DNA of 64,000 nt from Spirochaetia bacterium UBA6919 (GCA_002450905.1 DKAT01000015.1:1-64000), one strand, 5' to 3'. Shown: positions 28,286 to 38,088, counted from the stretch's first letter. Translations and numbers: made by a program. The notes: a model not told the origin generated them from the letters alone.

Positions 28286-30427
28286 ATGATTACATTCAAT
28301 GCATTCACCATAACAACTAATGAAGAGAATATTGCAGTAGTTACTCTAGATCTTCCCAATGAATCAATTAATAAGCTATCTTCTTTTGTGATAGATGAAT
28401 TAGAAGAAGTCATACAGGAACTTAGCACAAGAGAAGAGTTAATTGGAGCATTATTTATTAGTGGAAAGAAGAATATCTTTATAGCTGGAGCTGATATTCA
28501 CGAGATTTTTGAGGCTCAATCAAATATTAGCAAGGGGAGGGCTTTCTTAAGGAGGGGTCAGAAAGTCTTTAACCAGATTGAAAAATTACCCTTTCCTGTA
28601 TGTGCAGTTATTGACGGGGCCTGTATGGGTGGTGGGATGGAATTTGCTCTTGCTTGTGATTTTCGTATTGGTTCGACAAATCCTAAAACTATATTAGCTC
28701 TTCCTGAGGTGAAATTAGGAATTATGCCTGGATGGGGTGGAACTCAAAGGATGAGTCGCTTAATTGGACTTCCTCACGCCATCGATATATTTTGCAGTGG
28801 TCGAAATGTATATTATAAAGAGGCATATCAAATAGGTTTAATAGATGATTATAATAGTTCTGAATTATTGATGGACACAACAATTCAGCTAATCAAAGAT
28901 AGTTATTCGAAGGGTACATGGAAAGGGAGAAGAGAGGAAATGAATAAGGCTATTCAGGTCAGTGATGGGGAGAAGTTGTCTATATTTAACCTTGCAAGGG
29001 AGAATATAAACAAGAATCATATAGTTCATATTGATGCTCCATTAAGAGCTCTGGATGCAATTAAAGAGGGGTATTCCCTTCCATTAAAAGATGGCCTTGA
29101 AATTGAATTGAATAAGATTGATATACTCCTTGAGGGTGAGGTTTCCAGGAATTTAATAAAAGTATTTTTCTCTCAGAAATCTATAGAGAAGGAAAAATGG
29201 GTATCTATTGATATTATTCCACAAAGAATTGGATTTGTAGGGGTAGTTGGTGCTGGGATCATGGGTAGTGGAATTGCTTATGCTAATTTGATAAAAAATA
29301 TCCCTGTCATAATAAAAGATTTAAATGATGATATAGTTACTTCTGGAGTTGAACGGACAATTAATATTTTCTCAAGTTATGTTAATAGTAGGAAACTGTC
29401 ATCCAAGGACGCTTTCCAAAAATCTGTTTTGTTATCAGGTAGCTTATCGTATGACTCCATTAAAAATTGTGATCTGATCATTGAAGCAGTGATTGAAGAT
29501 AAATCTATTAAGAAAAAAGTCTTTGTAGAATTAGAAAAAATTGTATCAAATTCTACAATTATAGCTACCAATACGACAAGCATATCTATAAATGAGTTAT
29601 CTGAGTGTTTACAACATAAAGAGCGATTTGTAGGTCTTCATTTTTTTAATCCTGTACAAAAAATGCCTTTGGTGGAGGTGATACGTAGTAAATATACCAG
29701 CGATCAGACGATTTCTACAGTTGTAAATTATGTTCGATCCCTGGATAAAACACCTATTGTAGTCAATGATGGCGTTGGATTCATTGTTAGTAGGTTATTA
29801 TTTATTTATCTTAATGAAGCATCATTATTAATCAATGAAGGAGTTGATATAAATTGTATTGAAAAAGAAATGATTTCATTTGGAATGCCTATGGGTCCAC
29901 TCAGCCTTCTTGATCTTGTTGGAATAGATGTTGCGTATAAATCCAGCCTTGTTTTAATGAAGGGATTTCCTGAAAGATATCTTCCATCTATAGTTCTTGA
30001 GAAATTATATAATATGAAACGATATGGAGTGAAGTCTGGAAAGGGCTTTTTTATTTATGATACTAAAAAAGGAAAACAGGAATATGATGATGCGTTGTAT
30101 GAGACTTTAAAAAATAACAGAATGAATTCTGAGTTATCCTCTGAATCTATACAATTTCGTTTATTACTCCCTATGATATTGGAAGCTGGACGAATTTTAG
30201 AAGATGGTATATCGAACTCTGTTAGGGATATTGATATGGCACTTATACTGGGTATAAATTTCCCTCCATTCAAGGGTGGATTACTTAGATTTGCTGATCT
30301 TTTGGGTATAAAAGAAATATTAAGGCTTTCGAGTGAATATGTCCATTTAGGTAAGCGGTTTGAACCATGCCAGTTATTGATAGATATGCTGAATAAGGAA
30401 AAATCATTTTATAATGATGAGGAATAA
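28286..30427 (+). CDS. Enoyl-CoA hydratase/3-hydroxyacyl-CoA dehydrogenase (FadB/FadJ type)
   Basis: Bifunctional beta-oxidation enzyme: hydrates 2-enoyl-CoA, then oxidises L-3-hydroxyacyl-CoA with NAD. The N-terminal crotonase domain has the oxyanion-hole and catalytic segments GGGMEFALACDFRIG and LPEVKLGIMPGWGGTQR, each with its catalytic Glu. The dehydrogenase domain (~300-610) has the Rossmann loop GVVGAGIMGSGIAY, the His/Glu pair in GLHFFNPVQKMPLVEV, and VNDGVGFIVSRLL. A C-terminal repeat domain completes the 713 residues. The frame opens at a GTG (28256), but GAGGG lies eight bases before the ATG at 28286, which is taken as start. First gene of an operon with thiolase, PrpD and PrpB. 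Confidence 0.94.
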   Translation: MITFNAFTITTNEENIAVVTLDLPNESINKLSSFVIDELEEVIQELSTREELIGALFISGKKNIFIAGADIHEIFEAQSNISKGRAFLRRGQKVFNQIEKLPFPVCAVIDGACMGGGMEFALACDFRIGSTNPKTILALPEVKLGIMPGWGGTQRMSRLIGLPHAIDIFCSGRNVYYKEAYQIGLIDDYNSSELLMDTTIQLIKDSYSKGTWKGRREEMNKAIQVSDGEKLSIFNLARENINKNHIVHIDAPLRALDAIKEGYSLPLKDGLEIELNKIDILLEGEVSRNLIKVFFSQKSIEKEKWVSIDIIPQRIGFVGVVGAGIMGSGIAYANLIKNIPVIIKDLNDDIVTSGVERTINIFSSYVNSRKLSSKDAFQKSVLLSGSLSYDSIKNCDLIIEAVIEDKSIKKKVFVELEKIVSNSTIIATNTTSISINELSECLQHKERFVGLHFFNPVQKMPLVEVIRSKYTSDQTISTVVNYVRSLDKTPIVVNDGVGFIVSRLLFIYLNEASLLINEGVDINCIEKEMISFGMPMGPLSLLDLVGIDVAYKSSLVLMKGFPERYLPSIVLEKLYNMKRYGVKSGKGFFIYDTKKGKQEYDDALYETLKNNRMNSELSSESIQFRLLLPMILEAGRILEDGISNSVRDIDMALILGINFPPFKGGLLRFADLLGIKEILRLSSEYVHLGKRFEPCQLLIDMLNKEKSFYNDEE

Positions 30428-30428
30428 T

Positions 30429-31583
30429 ATGAATGAGGCAGTTATTGTCGATGCTGTTAGAACACCCATTGGGAAAGGAAATATACAAACAGGTATTTAT
30501 CGTGATACATTTGCAGATGTTCTGGGTGCTTACTCTGTAAAAGGAATTCTTGAGAGAAATATGTTAGATCCTCGTATCATAGATGATATTATTATAGGTT
30601 GTGTAAAACAACAAGAGGAACAAGGTTTTAATATTGCTCGTCAAATAGCTTTACAAGCAGGGATCCCAATTGAAATTCCATCTATGACAATTAATCGTGT
30701 ATGTGGCTCAGGTCTAGAGGCAATTAATCTGGCTGCGTTATCAATAATGGCTGGTTATGGGGATGTTTATATTGCAGGAGGGGTTGAACACATGGGTCAC
30801 ATTCCAATGGATAAGGATTTGTCATTTAATCCATCACTGTTTAAACATTTTTCAAAAGATATCATTAATATGGGAAGGACTGCAGAGCTACTTACGGTAA
30901 AATATAATATTTCCCGTGAAGAACAAGACGAATTTGCATATTATAGTCATCAAAAATCTATTGCAGCCCAGCAAAAATGTTTATTTGATACTGAAATTAT
31001 CCCCTGCTATGGAAGAAATGAGAGGGGAATTAAATCTCTTATTAAACAAGATCAAGGGGTAAGAGAGGATTGTACAATAACTTCTTTAAAGAATCTTAGT
31101 CCTGTATTTAAAATAGATGGTACTATTACAGCTGGAAACGCTTCTCAGATTAGTGATGGCTCTTCTTGTTTATTGGTAATGTCATTGAAAAAGTCTCAGG
31201 AACTTAAAATGAAACCCATAGTCAAGGTTAAATCAATAGCAGTATCAGGAGTCGAACCGTCAATGTTTGGAATAGGGTCTGTGAAGGCTATTGAAAAAAT
31301 ATTAAATAAATGTAGTTTATCCCTAAAAGACATTGATGTATTTGAGATTAATGAAGCCTTTGCAGTACAGGTATTAGCAGTTATTAAAGAACTAAATATC
31401 CCAATAGAAAAGATAAATTTACACGGAGGTGCCATTGCCTTAGGTCACCCGTTGGGTTGTAGTGGTGCAAGAATAACTACGACTCTTCTGAATATTATGA
31501 GAAATAATAATTATAAGAGGGGTATAGCAACAATGTGTATAGGACTTGGTCAGGGAATTGCTACTTTATTTGAATTATTGTGA
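30429..31583 (+). CDS. Acetyl-CoA acyltransferase (thiolase)
   Basis: Cleaves 3-ketoacyl-CoA with CoA, the last step of beta-oxidation. 384 residues with nucleophile Cys92 (INRVCGSGLEAINLA), the His motif HGGAIALGHPLGCSGARI near 340, and the second catalytic Cys in MCIGLGQGIATLF at the C-terminus. The frame opens at 30414 inside the FadB gene; I prefer the ATG at 30429, one base after the FadB stop, because GAGGA sits just before it. Tight spacing indicates FadB-FadA-type co-translation. It could equally be called an acetyl-CoA acetyltransferase; context favours beta-oxidation. Confidence 0.93.
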   Translation: MNEAVIVDAVRTPIGKGNIQTGIYRDTFADVLGAYSVKGILERNMLDPRIIDDIIIGCVKQQEEQGFNIARQIALQAGIPIEIPSMTINRVCGSGLEAINLAALSIMAGYGDVYIAGGVEHMGHIPMDKDLSFNPSLFKHFSKDIINMGRTAELLTVKYNISREEQDEFAYYSHQKSIAAQQKCLFDTEIIPCYGRNERGIKSLIKQDQGVREDCTITSLKNLSPVFKIDGTITAGNASQISDGSSCLLVMSLKKSQELKMKPIVKVKSIAVSGVEPSMFGIGSVKAIEKILNKCSLSLKDIDVFEINEAFAVQVLAVIKELNIPIEKINLHGGAIALGHPLGCSGARITTTLLNIMRNNNYKRGIATMCIGLGQGIATLFELL

Positions 31584-31614
31584 AATATAGATATTAGACA
31601 AGAGAAGAATCAAG

Positions 31615-33123
31615 ATGACTATTCATACAGTAAAGGTTTATCCATCTAAATCAAATCTCCCTAAGGAAAATCAATTAGCTTGGAAAATAGCTGAAATTGC
31701 ATCAACACCCTTTCAATTAGATGATTCTGCTATTGAAATGCTTATTAATAGGATGATTGATAATGCTGGAGTTGCTATAGCTGCAATAAACAGAACACCT
31801 GTAGCTAATGCAAGATCACAAGCTCTGTGTCATCCAAGACAAAATGGAGCTACTATTTTTGGAATGCCTAACAATAAATTGTTTGAAGCAGAATGGTCGG
31901 CATGGGCTAATGGTACGGCAGTCCGAGAACTTGATATGCATGATACCTTCTTGTCTGCAGATTATTCACACCCAGCTGATAATATTCCCCCTATTCTTGC
32001 AGTATCTCAGCAATGTAATCGAAGTGCGAAAGATATAATTCGTGGTATCATAATTGGATATGAAATTCAGATTGCTCTTGTTAAGGGAATTTGCTTACAT
32101 AAACATAAAATAGATCATATAGCTCATTTGGGTCCTTCATCAGCAAGTGGAATTGGTGCTTTACTTGGTTTGGAAATTGATACTATATATCAAGCAGTAC
32201 AACATGCACTCCATGTAACCTGCACTACAAGGCAATCACGAAAAGGGGATATATCCAGTTGGAAGGCATATGCACCTGCACATGCAGGAAAGTTATCAAT
32301 TGAATCTGTTGATCGAGCAATGAGAGGTGAGAGGTCTCCCTCTCCTATTTATGAAGGTGAAGACAGTGTTATAGCCTATTTACTAGATGGTACAAATGGG
32401 GAATATGAAGTACCCCTTCCTGAACCTGGTGATCAGTTATCAGCAATTCTTGAATCTTATACTAAAGAACATTCTGCTGAATATCAATCGCAGGCATTGA
32501 TTGATCTGGCTTTCAGAATGAGAAAAAGAATCAATAACTTTGATGATATCTCAGATATTACTATCTATACAAGTCATCACACCCATTTCGTGATTGGAAG
32601 TGGATCAGGTGATCCTCAAAAGTTAGATCCAAGTGCCAGTCGGGAAACTCTTGATCATAGTATTATGTATATTTTTGCGATTGCTTTGCAAGATGGGGAA
32701 TGGCACCATATTCGAAGTTATCTACCTCAAAGAGCCCAACGTGAGGATACCGTTAGCTTATGGCATAAGATATATACCTTGGAAGATGCTGAATGGACAG
32801 CGTTATATCATCACACTGATCCTTCTAAAAAAGCTTTTGGGGGTAGGGTTGTTATTCAATTTAAGAATGGAACTTCAATTGAAGATGAAATCAAAGTAGC
32901 AAATGCTCATCCATCTGGGGAAATTCCTTTTAAAAGAAAAAATTATATCAAAAAATTTGATGCTCTCACAGAAGGAATTATTACATACCAGGAAAGGAAT
33001 AGATTTCTAAACTTAGTTCAAAATTTACCTGAGCTTAGAAATGAACAACTCAGGGAATTAAATTTACAAGTAGAACTTTCAAAACTTGATAGAAACAAAC
33101 GAGATCATCGGGGCATATTCTAA
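31615..33123 (+). CDS. prpD: 2-methylcitrate dehydratase (MmgE/PrpD family)
   Basis: Dehydrates 2-methylcitrate in the methylcitrate cycle, which disposes of propionyl-CoA. 502 residues, the usual length. Family blocks seen: VAIAAINRTPVANARSQAL (~50-68), ANGTAVRELDMHDTFLSADY (~101-120), SHPADNIPPILAVSQQ, and the RQSRKGDISSWKAYAPAHAG segment (~206-225). AGAAGAATCAAG precedes the ATG. Its TAA overlaps the ATG of prpB by one base. Next to beta-oxidation genes it points to oxidation of odd-chain or branched acyl chains that yield propionyl-CoA. Confidence 0.93.
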   Translation: MTIHTVKVYPSKSNLPKENQLAWKIAEIASTPFQLDDSAIEMLINRMIDNAGVAIAAINRTPVANARSQALCHPRQNGATIFGMPNNKLFEAEWSAWANGTAVRELDMHDTFLSADYSHPADNIPPILAVSQQCNRSAKDIIRGIIIGYEIQIALVKGICLHKHKIDHIAHLGPSSASGIGALLGLEIDTIYQAVQHALHVTCTTRQSRKGDISSWKAYAPAHAGKLSIESVDRAMRGERSPSPIYEGEDSVIAYLLDGTNGEYEVPLPEPGDQLSAILESYTKEHSAEYQSQALIDLAFRMRKRINNFDDISDITIYTSHHTHFVIGSGSGDPQKLDPSASRETLDHSIMYIFAIALQDGEWHHIRSYLPQRAQREDTVSLWHKIYTLEDAEWTALYHHTDPSKKAFGGRVVIQFKNGTSIEDEIKVANAHPSGEIPFKRKNYIKKFDALTEGIITYQERNRFLNLVQNLPELRNEQLRELNLQVELSKLDRNKRDHRGIF

Positions 33124-34010
33124 TGTTATTTTCGAATAATAATCCTCAGAATAAGCGATTAAAGTTGCGTGAATTATTAAGAAAAGATAAACTTCTAAGG
33201 TTTCCGGGATCTTTTTCACCCTTAATTTCAATGATGATAGAAGATCTTGGTTTTGATGGTGTCTATATTTCAGGGGCAGTATTATCAAATGATCTCGGTT
33301 TACCCGATATTGGTTTAACGACTTTGACAGAAGTTAGTATGAGAGGCAGATCGATAGCAAGTGCTACAAATCTTCCGTCACTAATAGACATTGATACAGG
33401 ATTTGGTGAAGTGGTCAATGTTGCTAGAACAATCAATGAAGTTGAATCATTAGGTTTATCAGGGTGTCATATTGAAGACCAGGTATTACCTAAAAGATGT
33501 GGGCATTTAAATAATAAGGTATTAGTGAATAAAGATGATATGGTAAAAAAAATAAAATGTGCTGTAAGGGCAAGACAGGATGAATCTTTCCTCCTGATAG
33601 CAAGAACGGATGCACGAACAACTGAAGGACTTGAATCAGCCATAGAACGAGCTAAATCCTATGTTGATGCTGGTGCTGATGCAATTTTTCCAGAAGCGTT
33701 ACAAGATGAAAAGGAGTTTGAAACATTTAGAAAGCAGATAAATATTCCTCTTTTAGCGAATATGACAGAGTTTGGAAAATCAAAACTCTTAACTTATGAT
33801 CTCTTAAATAATCTCGGTTATAATATTGTTATTTATCCTGTAACAGCATTACGACTTGCACTGTATTCTGTCCAAAAGGGTCTTCAGAGCATACTGGATG
33901 AGGGATCACAGCAATATATCATTGATCAAATGATGACCAGAAAAGAATTATATCGTCTGATTCAATATGAAAAGTACAGTGAGTGGGATGAAAATATTTA
34001 TAATATTTAA
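33123..34010 (+). CDS. prpB: 2-methylisocitrate lyase
   Basis: Splits 2-methylisocitrate into pyruvate and succinate. 295 residues of the isocitrate-lyase superfamily: substrate loop GVYISGAVLSNDLGLPDIG, metal-binding DIDTGFGE, and the active-site IEDQVLPKRCGHLNNK with the catalytic Cys. Starts in a TAATG overlap with prpD. The cycle also needs a methylcitrate synthase (PrpC), which is not in this window. The AT-rich inverted repeat TTATAATG/CATTATAA after the stop (about 34013-34043) is only a weak terminator candidate. Confidence 0.94.
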   Translation: MLFSNNNPQNKRLKLRELLRKDKLLRFPGSFSPLISMMIEDLGFDGVYISGAVLSNDLGLPDIGLTTLTEVSMRGRSIASATNLPSLIDIDTGFGEVVNVARTINEVESLGLSGCHIEDQVLPKRCGHLNNKVLVNKDDMVKKIKCAVRARQDESFLLIARTDARTTEGLESAIERAKSYVDAGADAIFPEALQDEKEFETFRKQINIPLLANMTEFGKSKLLTYDLLNNLGYNIVIYPVTALRLALYSVQKGLQSILDEGSQQYIIDQMMTRKELYRLIQYEKYSEWDENIYNI

Positions 34011-34438
34011 AATTATAATGTCTGAATAAATATACTCATTATAAAATAATAAGAAAGCATCTTAACATATTTATGTAGTGTATTTTAAAATGTGTTCGAT
34101 AAATTGGTTTGCAGATCATTTTGTAGAAACAGCTATTAAAAAGGGTTTACAATGATTCCTCTTTTAATTCTTTAATCCTTCCGTAAAATTTCTATCCAAT
34201 GAACAATCATTAATGCACCCAAAGATAATGGACGAATTAGTTAAAATAATTACGGGTGAGGTTTATTGAAATGATGATACCTCTGTCGAAAAATATTAAT
34301 AAAATGCGAATCTTGATTATATATGTTTATTCATTTAAGAGTTAATCAGATAAAATATTTTAAATTATCTTTAAAGAGTGCATTATTATCTCACTCCATT
34401 CTTTTATATTATCTTACATCAAGTTTTAAGGAGATAAT
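34011..34438. other. 428-base gap at the left edge of the accessory stretch
   Basis: Holds the decayed moxR 3' fragment (34083-34160) described separately and AT-rich sequence leading to the AAGGAG ribosome site of the gene at 34439. No intact ORF or RNA gene is seen. Confidence 0.6.
34083..34160 (-). pseudogene. Decayed 3' end of a moxR-like gene
   Basis: Read on the minus strand, this encodes AVSTK-stop-SANQFIEHILK, against AVSTKLSTKQIIDHILK at the C-terminus of the intact MoxR gene (40024-41010). The preceding bases give RGIIVNPF in another frame, matching HRIILNF, so there is also a frameshift. Over the best 47 bases, 36 match the intact gene. I could not trace the similarity convincingly beyond ~34170. 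It is a remnant of a paralogue rather than a fresh duplication. Confidence 0.65.
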
Positions 34439-34774
34439 ATGAATAATCTAATCCCTGAATCCATTAAGAAAACAGGACTTTGGTCTTTGTTTGAGAATAA
34501 CCAGGATCTCATTATAGACGTTGTCAACAAAGTGATTGATGTCTGGAAAGAAAACTCAAATAATAAAAAGATTACTCCAACAGACCAGGAAGCTATTGAA
34601 AAGATTATTGAGACGGCTAAGAAAAATGGTGTTAAGAATATTAAAGTAGGAAACGTTTCTGATAACAGCTATGGTATATTTTACAGATCAGAAAATCCAA
34701 GGGATAAACTAGGACTTGGAATGAGCTTCGATAATAACTACCAAATTGATATCACATTTAAGGATAACCCATGA
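34439..34774 (+). CDS. Hypothetical protein (111 aa) coupled to a WYL regulator
   Basis: I do not recognise this family. The N-terminal half is helical and acidic (VVNKVIDVWKENSNN, EAIEKIIETAKKNG); the C-terminal third looks beta-rich (NIKVGNVSDNSYGIFY, YQIDITFKDNP). No signal peptide, membrane segment or cysteine. A strong AAGGAG ribosome site lies six bases before the ATG. Its TGA overlaps the ATG of the WYL regulator in an ATGA arrangement, so the two are translated together and are probably functional partners. Confidence 0.8.
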   Translation: MNNLIPESIKKTGLWSLFENNQDLIIDVVNKVIDVWKENSNNKKITPTDQEAIEKIIETAKKNGVKNIKVGNVSDNSYGIFYRSENPRDKLGLGMSFDNNYQIDITFKDNP

Positions 34775-35691
34775 GCGACAGATTACCCAGATTGTTAAGT
34801 ATCTATCACAGACTCCTCCAAGGTGAGAAAATCACTCTGGATTTTATCATGGAATATGGTGAGATCAGTAGACGAACTGTATTCCAGGATATAAAGATTT
34901 TAAAGGATTATGGAATATCCATTCTATATGACAAGGTCAATAAAATGTATTATATGGATCCAATCAATAGAGATAGAATCCTTTCAACCAGATCCGATGA
35001 GATTATGCAACTTGCTGTTGCTATTAAAAGCCCACTACAAGATGAAGAAAAATTAGAACGATCATTAAAACCATTACTCAAAGAAGATCAGACAAAACGT
35101 ATCGATAAATTAAAACACCATATCCATTTTAAAATCCCTCATTCCAAAATAAATCCAGATATCTGGCAGTCTATAGGTGAAGGGATTCTTGATAAAAAGA
35201 AACTCTACTTAAAATATAAATCCTTAAGTGCTGTAAAAGTCTTTCATGTTCATCCTTATGATCTATTTTTTGCTTATCAGTCCTGGTATTTAATAGGATT
35301 TTGTGAGGAAGAGGGTAATGTACGGGTATTTCGATTAAATCGTATTGTAACTTCAAACGCATCAATAAAAACTTTTACCGTACAACCCTCCTATGATTTT
35401 GAAAGACTTTATGGAAAGAAAGGATTTATCAGGGAAACAGGGAAAACCTTTACTGCTGAAATCTGGTTTGATAAGGAATACTCAAGGGTAATTAATGAAG
35501 TGGAGTGGTGTGAAAGTCAAAAGATAACTTTAAATCCAGATGAAAGTCTTATCTTAAAAGGGAAGTTTTATGATGAAGAAGAACTTATCCACTGGGCACT
35601 GGGATTTGGAATCCATGCTAAAATCTTAAAACCTGAAAGACTTGTTCAGTCTATGAAAAATATCGTACAGGATATTCAAAAATTATACTAG
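34771..35691 (+). CDS. WYL-domain transcriptional regulator
   Basis: 306 residues. An N-terminal winged helix-turn-helix (~1-60) with EYGEISRRTVFQDIKILKDY as the recognition region; a WYL domain around 140-205, with HVHPYDLFFAYQSWYLIGF containing the Trp-Tyr-Leu motif and a following VFRLNRI; and a C-terminal WCX-type domain (~220-306) ending SMKNIVQDIQKLY. WYL regulators bind small ligands or nucleic acid and often control DNA-damage or phage-defence operons. Here it is coupled to the 111-residue gene and followed closely by further small genes, so it is a candidate local regulator of this stretch. Confidence 0.9.
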   Translation: MSDRLPRLLSIYHRLLQGEKITLDFIMEYGEISRRTVFQDIKILKDYGISILYDKVNKMYYMDPINRDRILSTRSDEIMQLAVAIKSPLQDEEKLERSLKPLLKEDQTKRIDKLKHHIHFKIPHSKINPDIWQSIGEGILDKKKLYLKYKSLSAVKVFHVHPYDLFFAYQSWYLIGFCEEEGNVRVFRLNRIVTSNASIKTFTVQPSYDFERLYGKKGFIRETGKTFTAEIWFDKEYSRVINEVEWCESQKITLNPDESLILKGKFYDEEELIHWALGFGIHAKILKPERLVQSMKNIVQDIQKLY

Positions 35692-35701
35692 AGGTTTAAT
35701 T

Positions 35702-35983
35702 ATGGAAAAATATATTGAAACTTATGAAATTAGAAAGAATCAACTGGATTCTATTTTAAAACAAATAAAATATGATAAAAATAGAAAGGCAGATAAATCT
35801 GTATTAGAACATAATAAAGTGAGCCTCTTTTCCATGCTCTACGAATTTAGAGATTTAATTATTGAGGTGCTTGAAGAATATCTTTATTCCAGTAATTTTA
35901 AATATAAAATAAAATTATGGTTTTTTATGAAACGAATTAGTTTTAAAATGAGACTCATTGAAGTTTACTATCTTATTCATTGA
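35702..35983 (+). CDS. Hypothetical basic helical protein (93 aa)
   Basis: Unrecognised. Lys/Tyr-rich and helical throughout, with heptad-like leucines (VSLFSMLYEFRDLIIEVLEEYL). The C-terminal part (YKIKLWFFMKRISFKMRLIEVYYLI) is amphipathic and may sit on the membrane. AGAGG precedes the ATG. It lies 10 bases after the WYL gene and 17 bases before the next start, consistent with one transcript. Confidence 0.7.
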   Translation: MEKYIETYEIRKNQLDSILKQIKYDKNRKADKSVLEHNKVSLFSMLYEFRDLIIEVLEEYLYSSNFKYKIKLWFFMKRISFKMRLIEVYYLIH

Positions 35984-36000
35984 AAAGGGGGATAATTTAT

Positions 36001-36300
36001 ATGTCTAATAGATTTTATAATATTCTTTCAAAAATACTATTATTTACAATTCCTATCATTATGAGTTATGGTGTTGTAATTTTATTTGAAAAATGGATTT
36101 ATCAAGATGAACTTGCAATTTGGATAAAGATACTATCCGTTGTTCTATTAACTCCAATTGTACTTGTTATTTTATTTATCATAAGATTATTCCTTAGTTC
36201 AATTAGAAATAATAGCATTCACACCAAAAGACGAGGTGACAAAAAGAGGATTAATGGCCGGACAAATGAAGAATGGATTCGTTTAAATAAAAATGATTAA
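36001..36300 (+). CDS. Small membrane protein (99 aa, two transmembrane segments)
   Basis: Two hydrophobic helices (about residues 8-29 and 42-66: ILLFTIPIIMSYGVVILF and ILSVVLLTPIVLVILFIIRL), then a basic polar tail (RRGDKKRINGRTNEEWIRLN). The frame extends to a TTG at 35980 overlapping the previous stop, but AAAGGGGGA lies shortly before the ATG at 36001, so that ATG is the start. Function unknown. Confidence 0.75.
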   Translation: MSNRFYNILSKILLFTIPIIMSYGVVILFEKWIYQDELAIWIKILSVVLLTPIVLVILFIIRLFLSSIRNNSIHTKRRGDKKRINGRTNEEWIRLNKND

Positions 36301-36396
36301 TTACTTGAATTTATATAATTTTTATAGAGTGCAGGATAACTTCACAATCCCTTTATATATTATTTTAATATAGAAATATTTTTAGGAGGATGTATG

Positions 36397-37266
36397 ATGG
36401 ATCATTGTGAAGAACAACATGAGTGGTTAAATGATAACGCTCTTTATCACATGGAAATTGGTTATTATGTTGAAGCTATTTACTTTTTTGAGGAAATGCT
36501 TCAGATCAGACCCGATGATTCCAGTGTGTATAATGATTTATCTAAATGCTATAGAAAGCTTGGTAATTTTGACAAGGCACTTTACTTTGCCCATCTCTGC
36601 ATTGAAGATAAGAATATTGGCTATTATAATCGAGCCTTAATTTATTGTGAATTGGAATATTATGGTCTGGCTATTGAGGATATGGATCAGGAAATCTTAG
36701 CTGATTGCAATCTTTGCTGGGCTTACTTATATAAAGCGGAATTTTACATCCTCCAGAATAAAACTGAAAAAGCCCGAGAAATAATTAATCAATTAGAAAA
36801 CATTCTGAAGGATTGTGTTACTTATGAAAGTGACTTGTATTATGGTCTTGGGAACTGTCATGAATTTTTAGGTGATTATGAAAAAGCCATTGATAGTTAT
36901 AGCACAGGTATCAAGATTGATGATGAGGATTATCGATGTTATTTTTACAGAGGACAGGTTTATATTCAACTTGAGCAATATGAAAAGGCACTTCAAGATT
37001 TGATCGTGTGTTATGAACAAAATCCAACAGATCATTTAAATATTCTGAGTCTAATGCTCATAGCCGTTAAAATGAATGAAATTAATGTAGCCAATGAGTA
37101 TTATCGTAAAATATTACACATGTGTAAACTAGGGTTATTCCCTTATGAAGAAATAACAGAAGCACTATTGATCTGGAAGAAAAGTGAAGATAGATGGTTA
37201 AAAGATATACCCAAGAAAGATTATCGATTATTAAAAACGTTATCAAAAAAAATGAATTTTGGATAA
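36397..37266 (+). CDS. TPR-repeat protein
   Basis: 289 residues made largely of tetratricopeptide repeats: MEIGYYVEAIYFFEEMLQI, DLSKCYRKLGNFDKALYFA, GLGNCHEFLGDYEKAIDSYS and RGQVYIQLEQYEKALQDLI are clear helical hairpins. It is cysteine-containing and cytoplasmic, with no signal peptide. TPRs hold protein partners; nothing indicates an enzymatic role. AGGAGG at ~36384 serves either of two adjacent ATGs (36394 or 36397); the second has better spacing. Confidence 0.88.
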   Translation: MDHCEEQHEWLNDNALYHMEIGYYVEAIYFFEEMLQIRPDDSSVYNDLSKCYRKLGNFDKALYFAHLCIEDKNIGYYNRALIYCELEYYGLAIEDMDQEILADCNLCWAYLYKAEFYILQNKTEKAREIINQLENILKDCVTYESDLYYGLGNCHEFLGDYEKAIDSYSTGIKIDDEDYRCYFYRGQVYIQLEQYEKALQDLIVCYEQNPTDHLNILSLMLIAVKMNEINVANEYYRKILHMCKLGLFPYEEITEALLIWKKSEDRWLKDIPKKDYRLLKTLSKKMNFG

Positions 37267-37412
37267 AAAAATTATTTTTTTAAATTAAATCTAAATAGCA
37301 ACATAAATGAATAAGTTGATAAAAAATTCTAAATGTAATGGAAAAAGTGACAACCTAATTGGGTGTTTGCTTGTATATTGGTTAGAAAGAAAATTAGGAG
37401 GTATAATAATAT

Positions 37413-37988
37413 ATGATAAAAGATGTGAGTAGCATTTTTAATAAATTCTCTGGTCTTATGCAGTTAAATCAATTTAAAGAAATTATAAAAAATGGAAAAC
37501 TGGTTATTCCTGAAAGTCTTTTTAAGGAAGAACTGCAAAAATACTTAGAGAAAAAATATCAAATTCAACTTAAAGAAATTGAGCTATCAGAACAAGGAAT
37601 AAGACTTCTTGCACAGTATGAATCATTTACTGTTAAGACTTTGTTTAATATCGATGATTTCCACTTAACATCTAAATCAAGATATGTGACTTTATTAGTT
37701 ATCCAGCCTGTGGATATACAGAGTGAAAAAGTATTTTATAAAATTTTACTGGGTATCCATGAATACCTGTTGCACAAAATCTTTGATATGGATTATATAT
37801 TCCCAGAAGGATTTGAAGGATTTAGAAAAGAAGGAGGTAAAGTAACAATAGATCTAGCCAATATAGAGAGTCTTAATCAATGGCTTGACATAAAAATACC
37901 AATAATAGGCGAAACTATAAATGATATGATTGAAATAAAGGAACTCCATGTCATTGATAAAGCTTTAGAAATTATTATAAAAAAATAA
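37413..37988 (+). CDS. Hypothetical protein (191 aa)
   Basis: Unrecognised. No signal peptide or membrane segment. Residues 22-100 alternate short strands with charged turns (IKNGKLVIPESLFKEELQKYL, IQLKEIELSEQGIRLLAQYE), and a hydrophobic stretch YVTLLVIQPV follows. The strand pattern faintly recalls lipid-binding DUF2993/LmeA-type domains, which I would not assert. A strong AGGAGG lies before the ATG. A 256-base gap with a REP-like repeat follows it. Confidence 0.75.
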   Translation: MIKDVSSIFNKFSGLMQLNQFKEIIKNGKLVIPESLFKEELQKYLEKKYQIQLKEIELSEQGIRLLAQYESFTVKTLFNIDDFHLTSKSRYVTLLVIQPVDIQSEKVFYKILLGIHEYLLHKIFDMDYIFPEGFEGFRKEGGKVTIDLANIESLNQWLDIKIPIIGETINDMIEIKELHVIDKALEIIIKK

Positions 37989-38088
37989 AAAGGAGAATTG
38001 TATTTGTAATTATGAGTAAATTGAATTAAATAAAAAATAATACAATCTGAATGTAACAAAATGTTATACTGATAATCCTCTTATTTTG

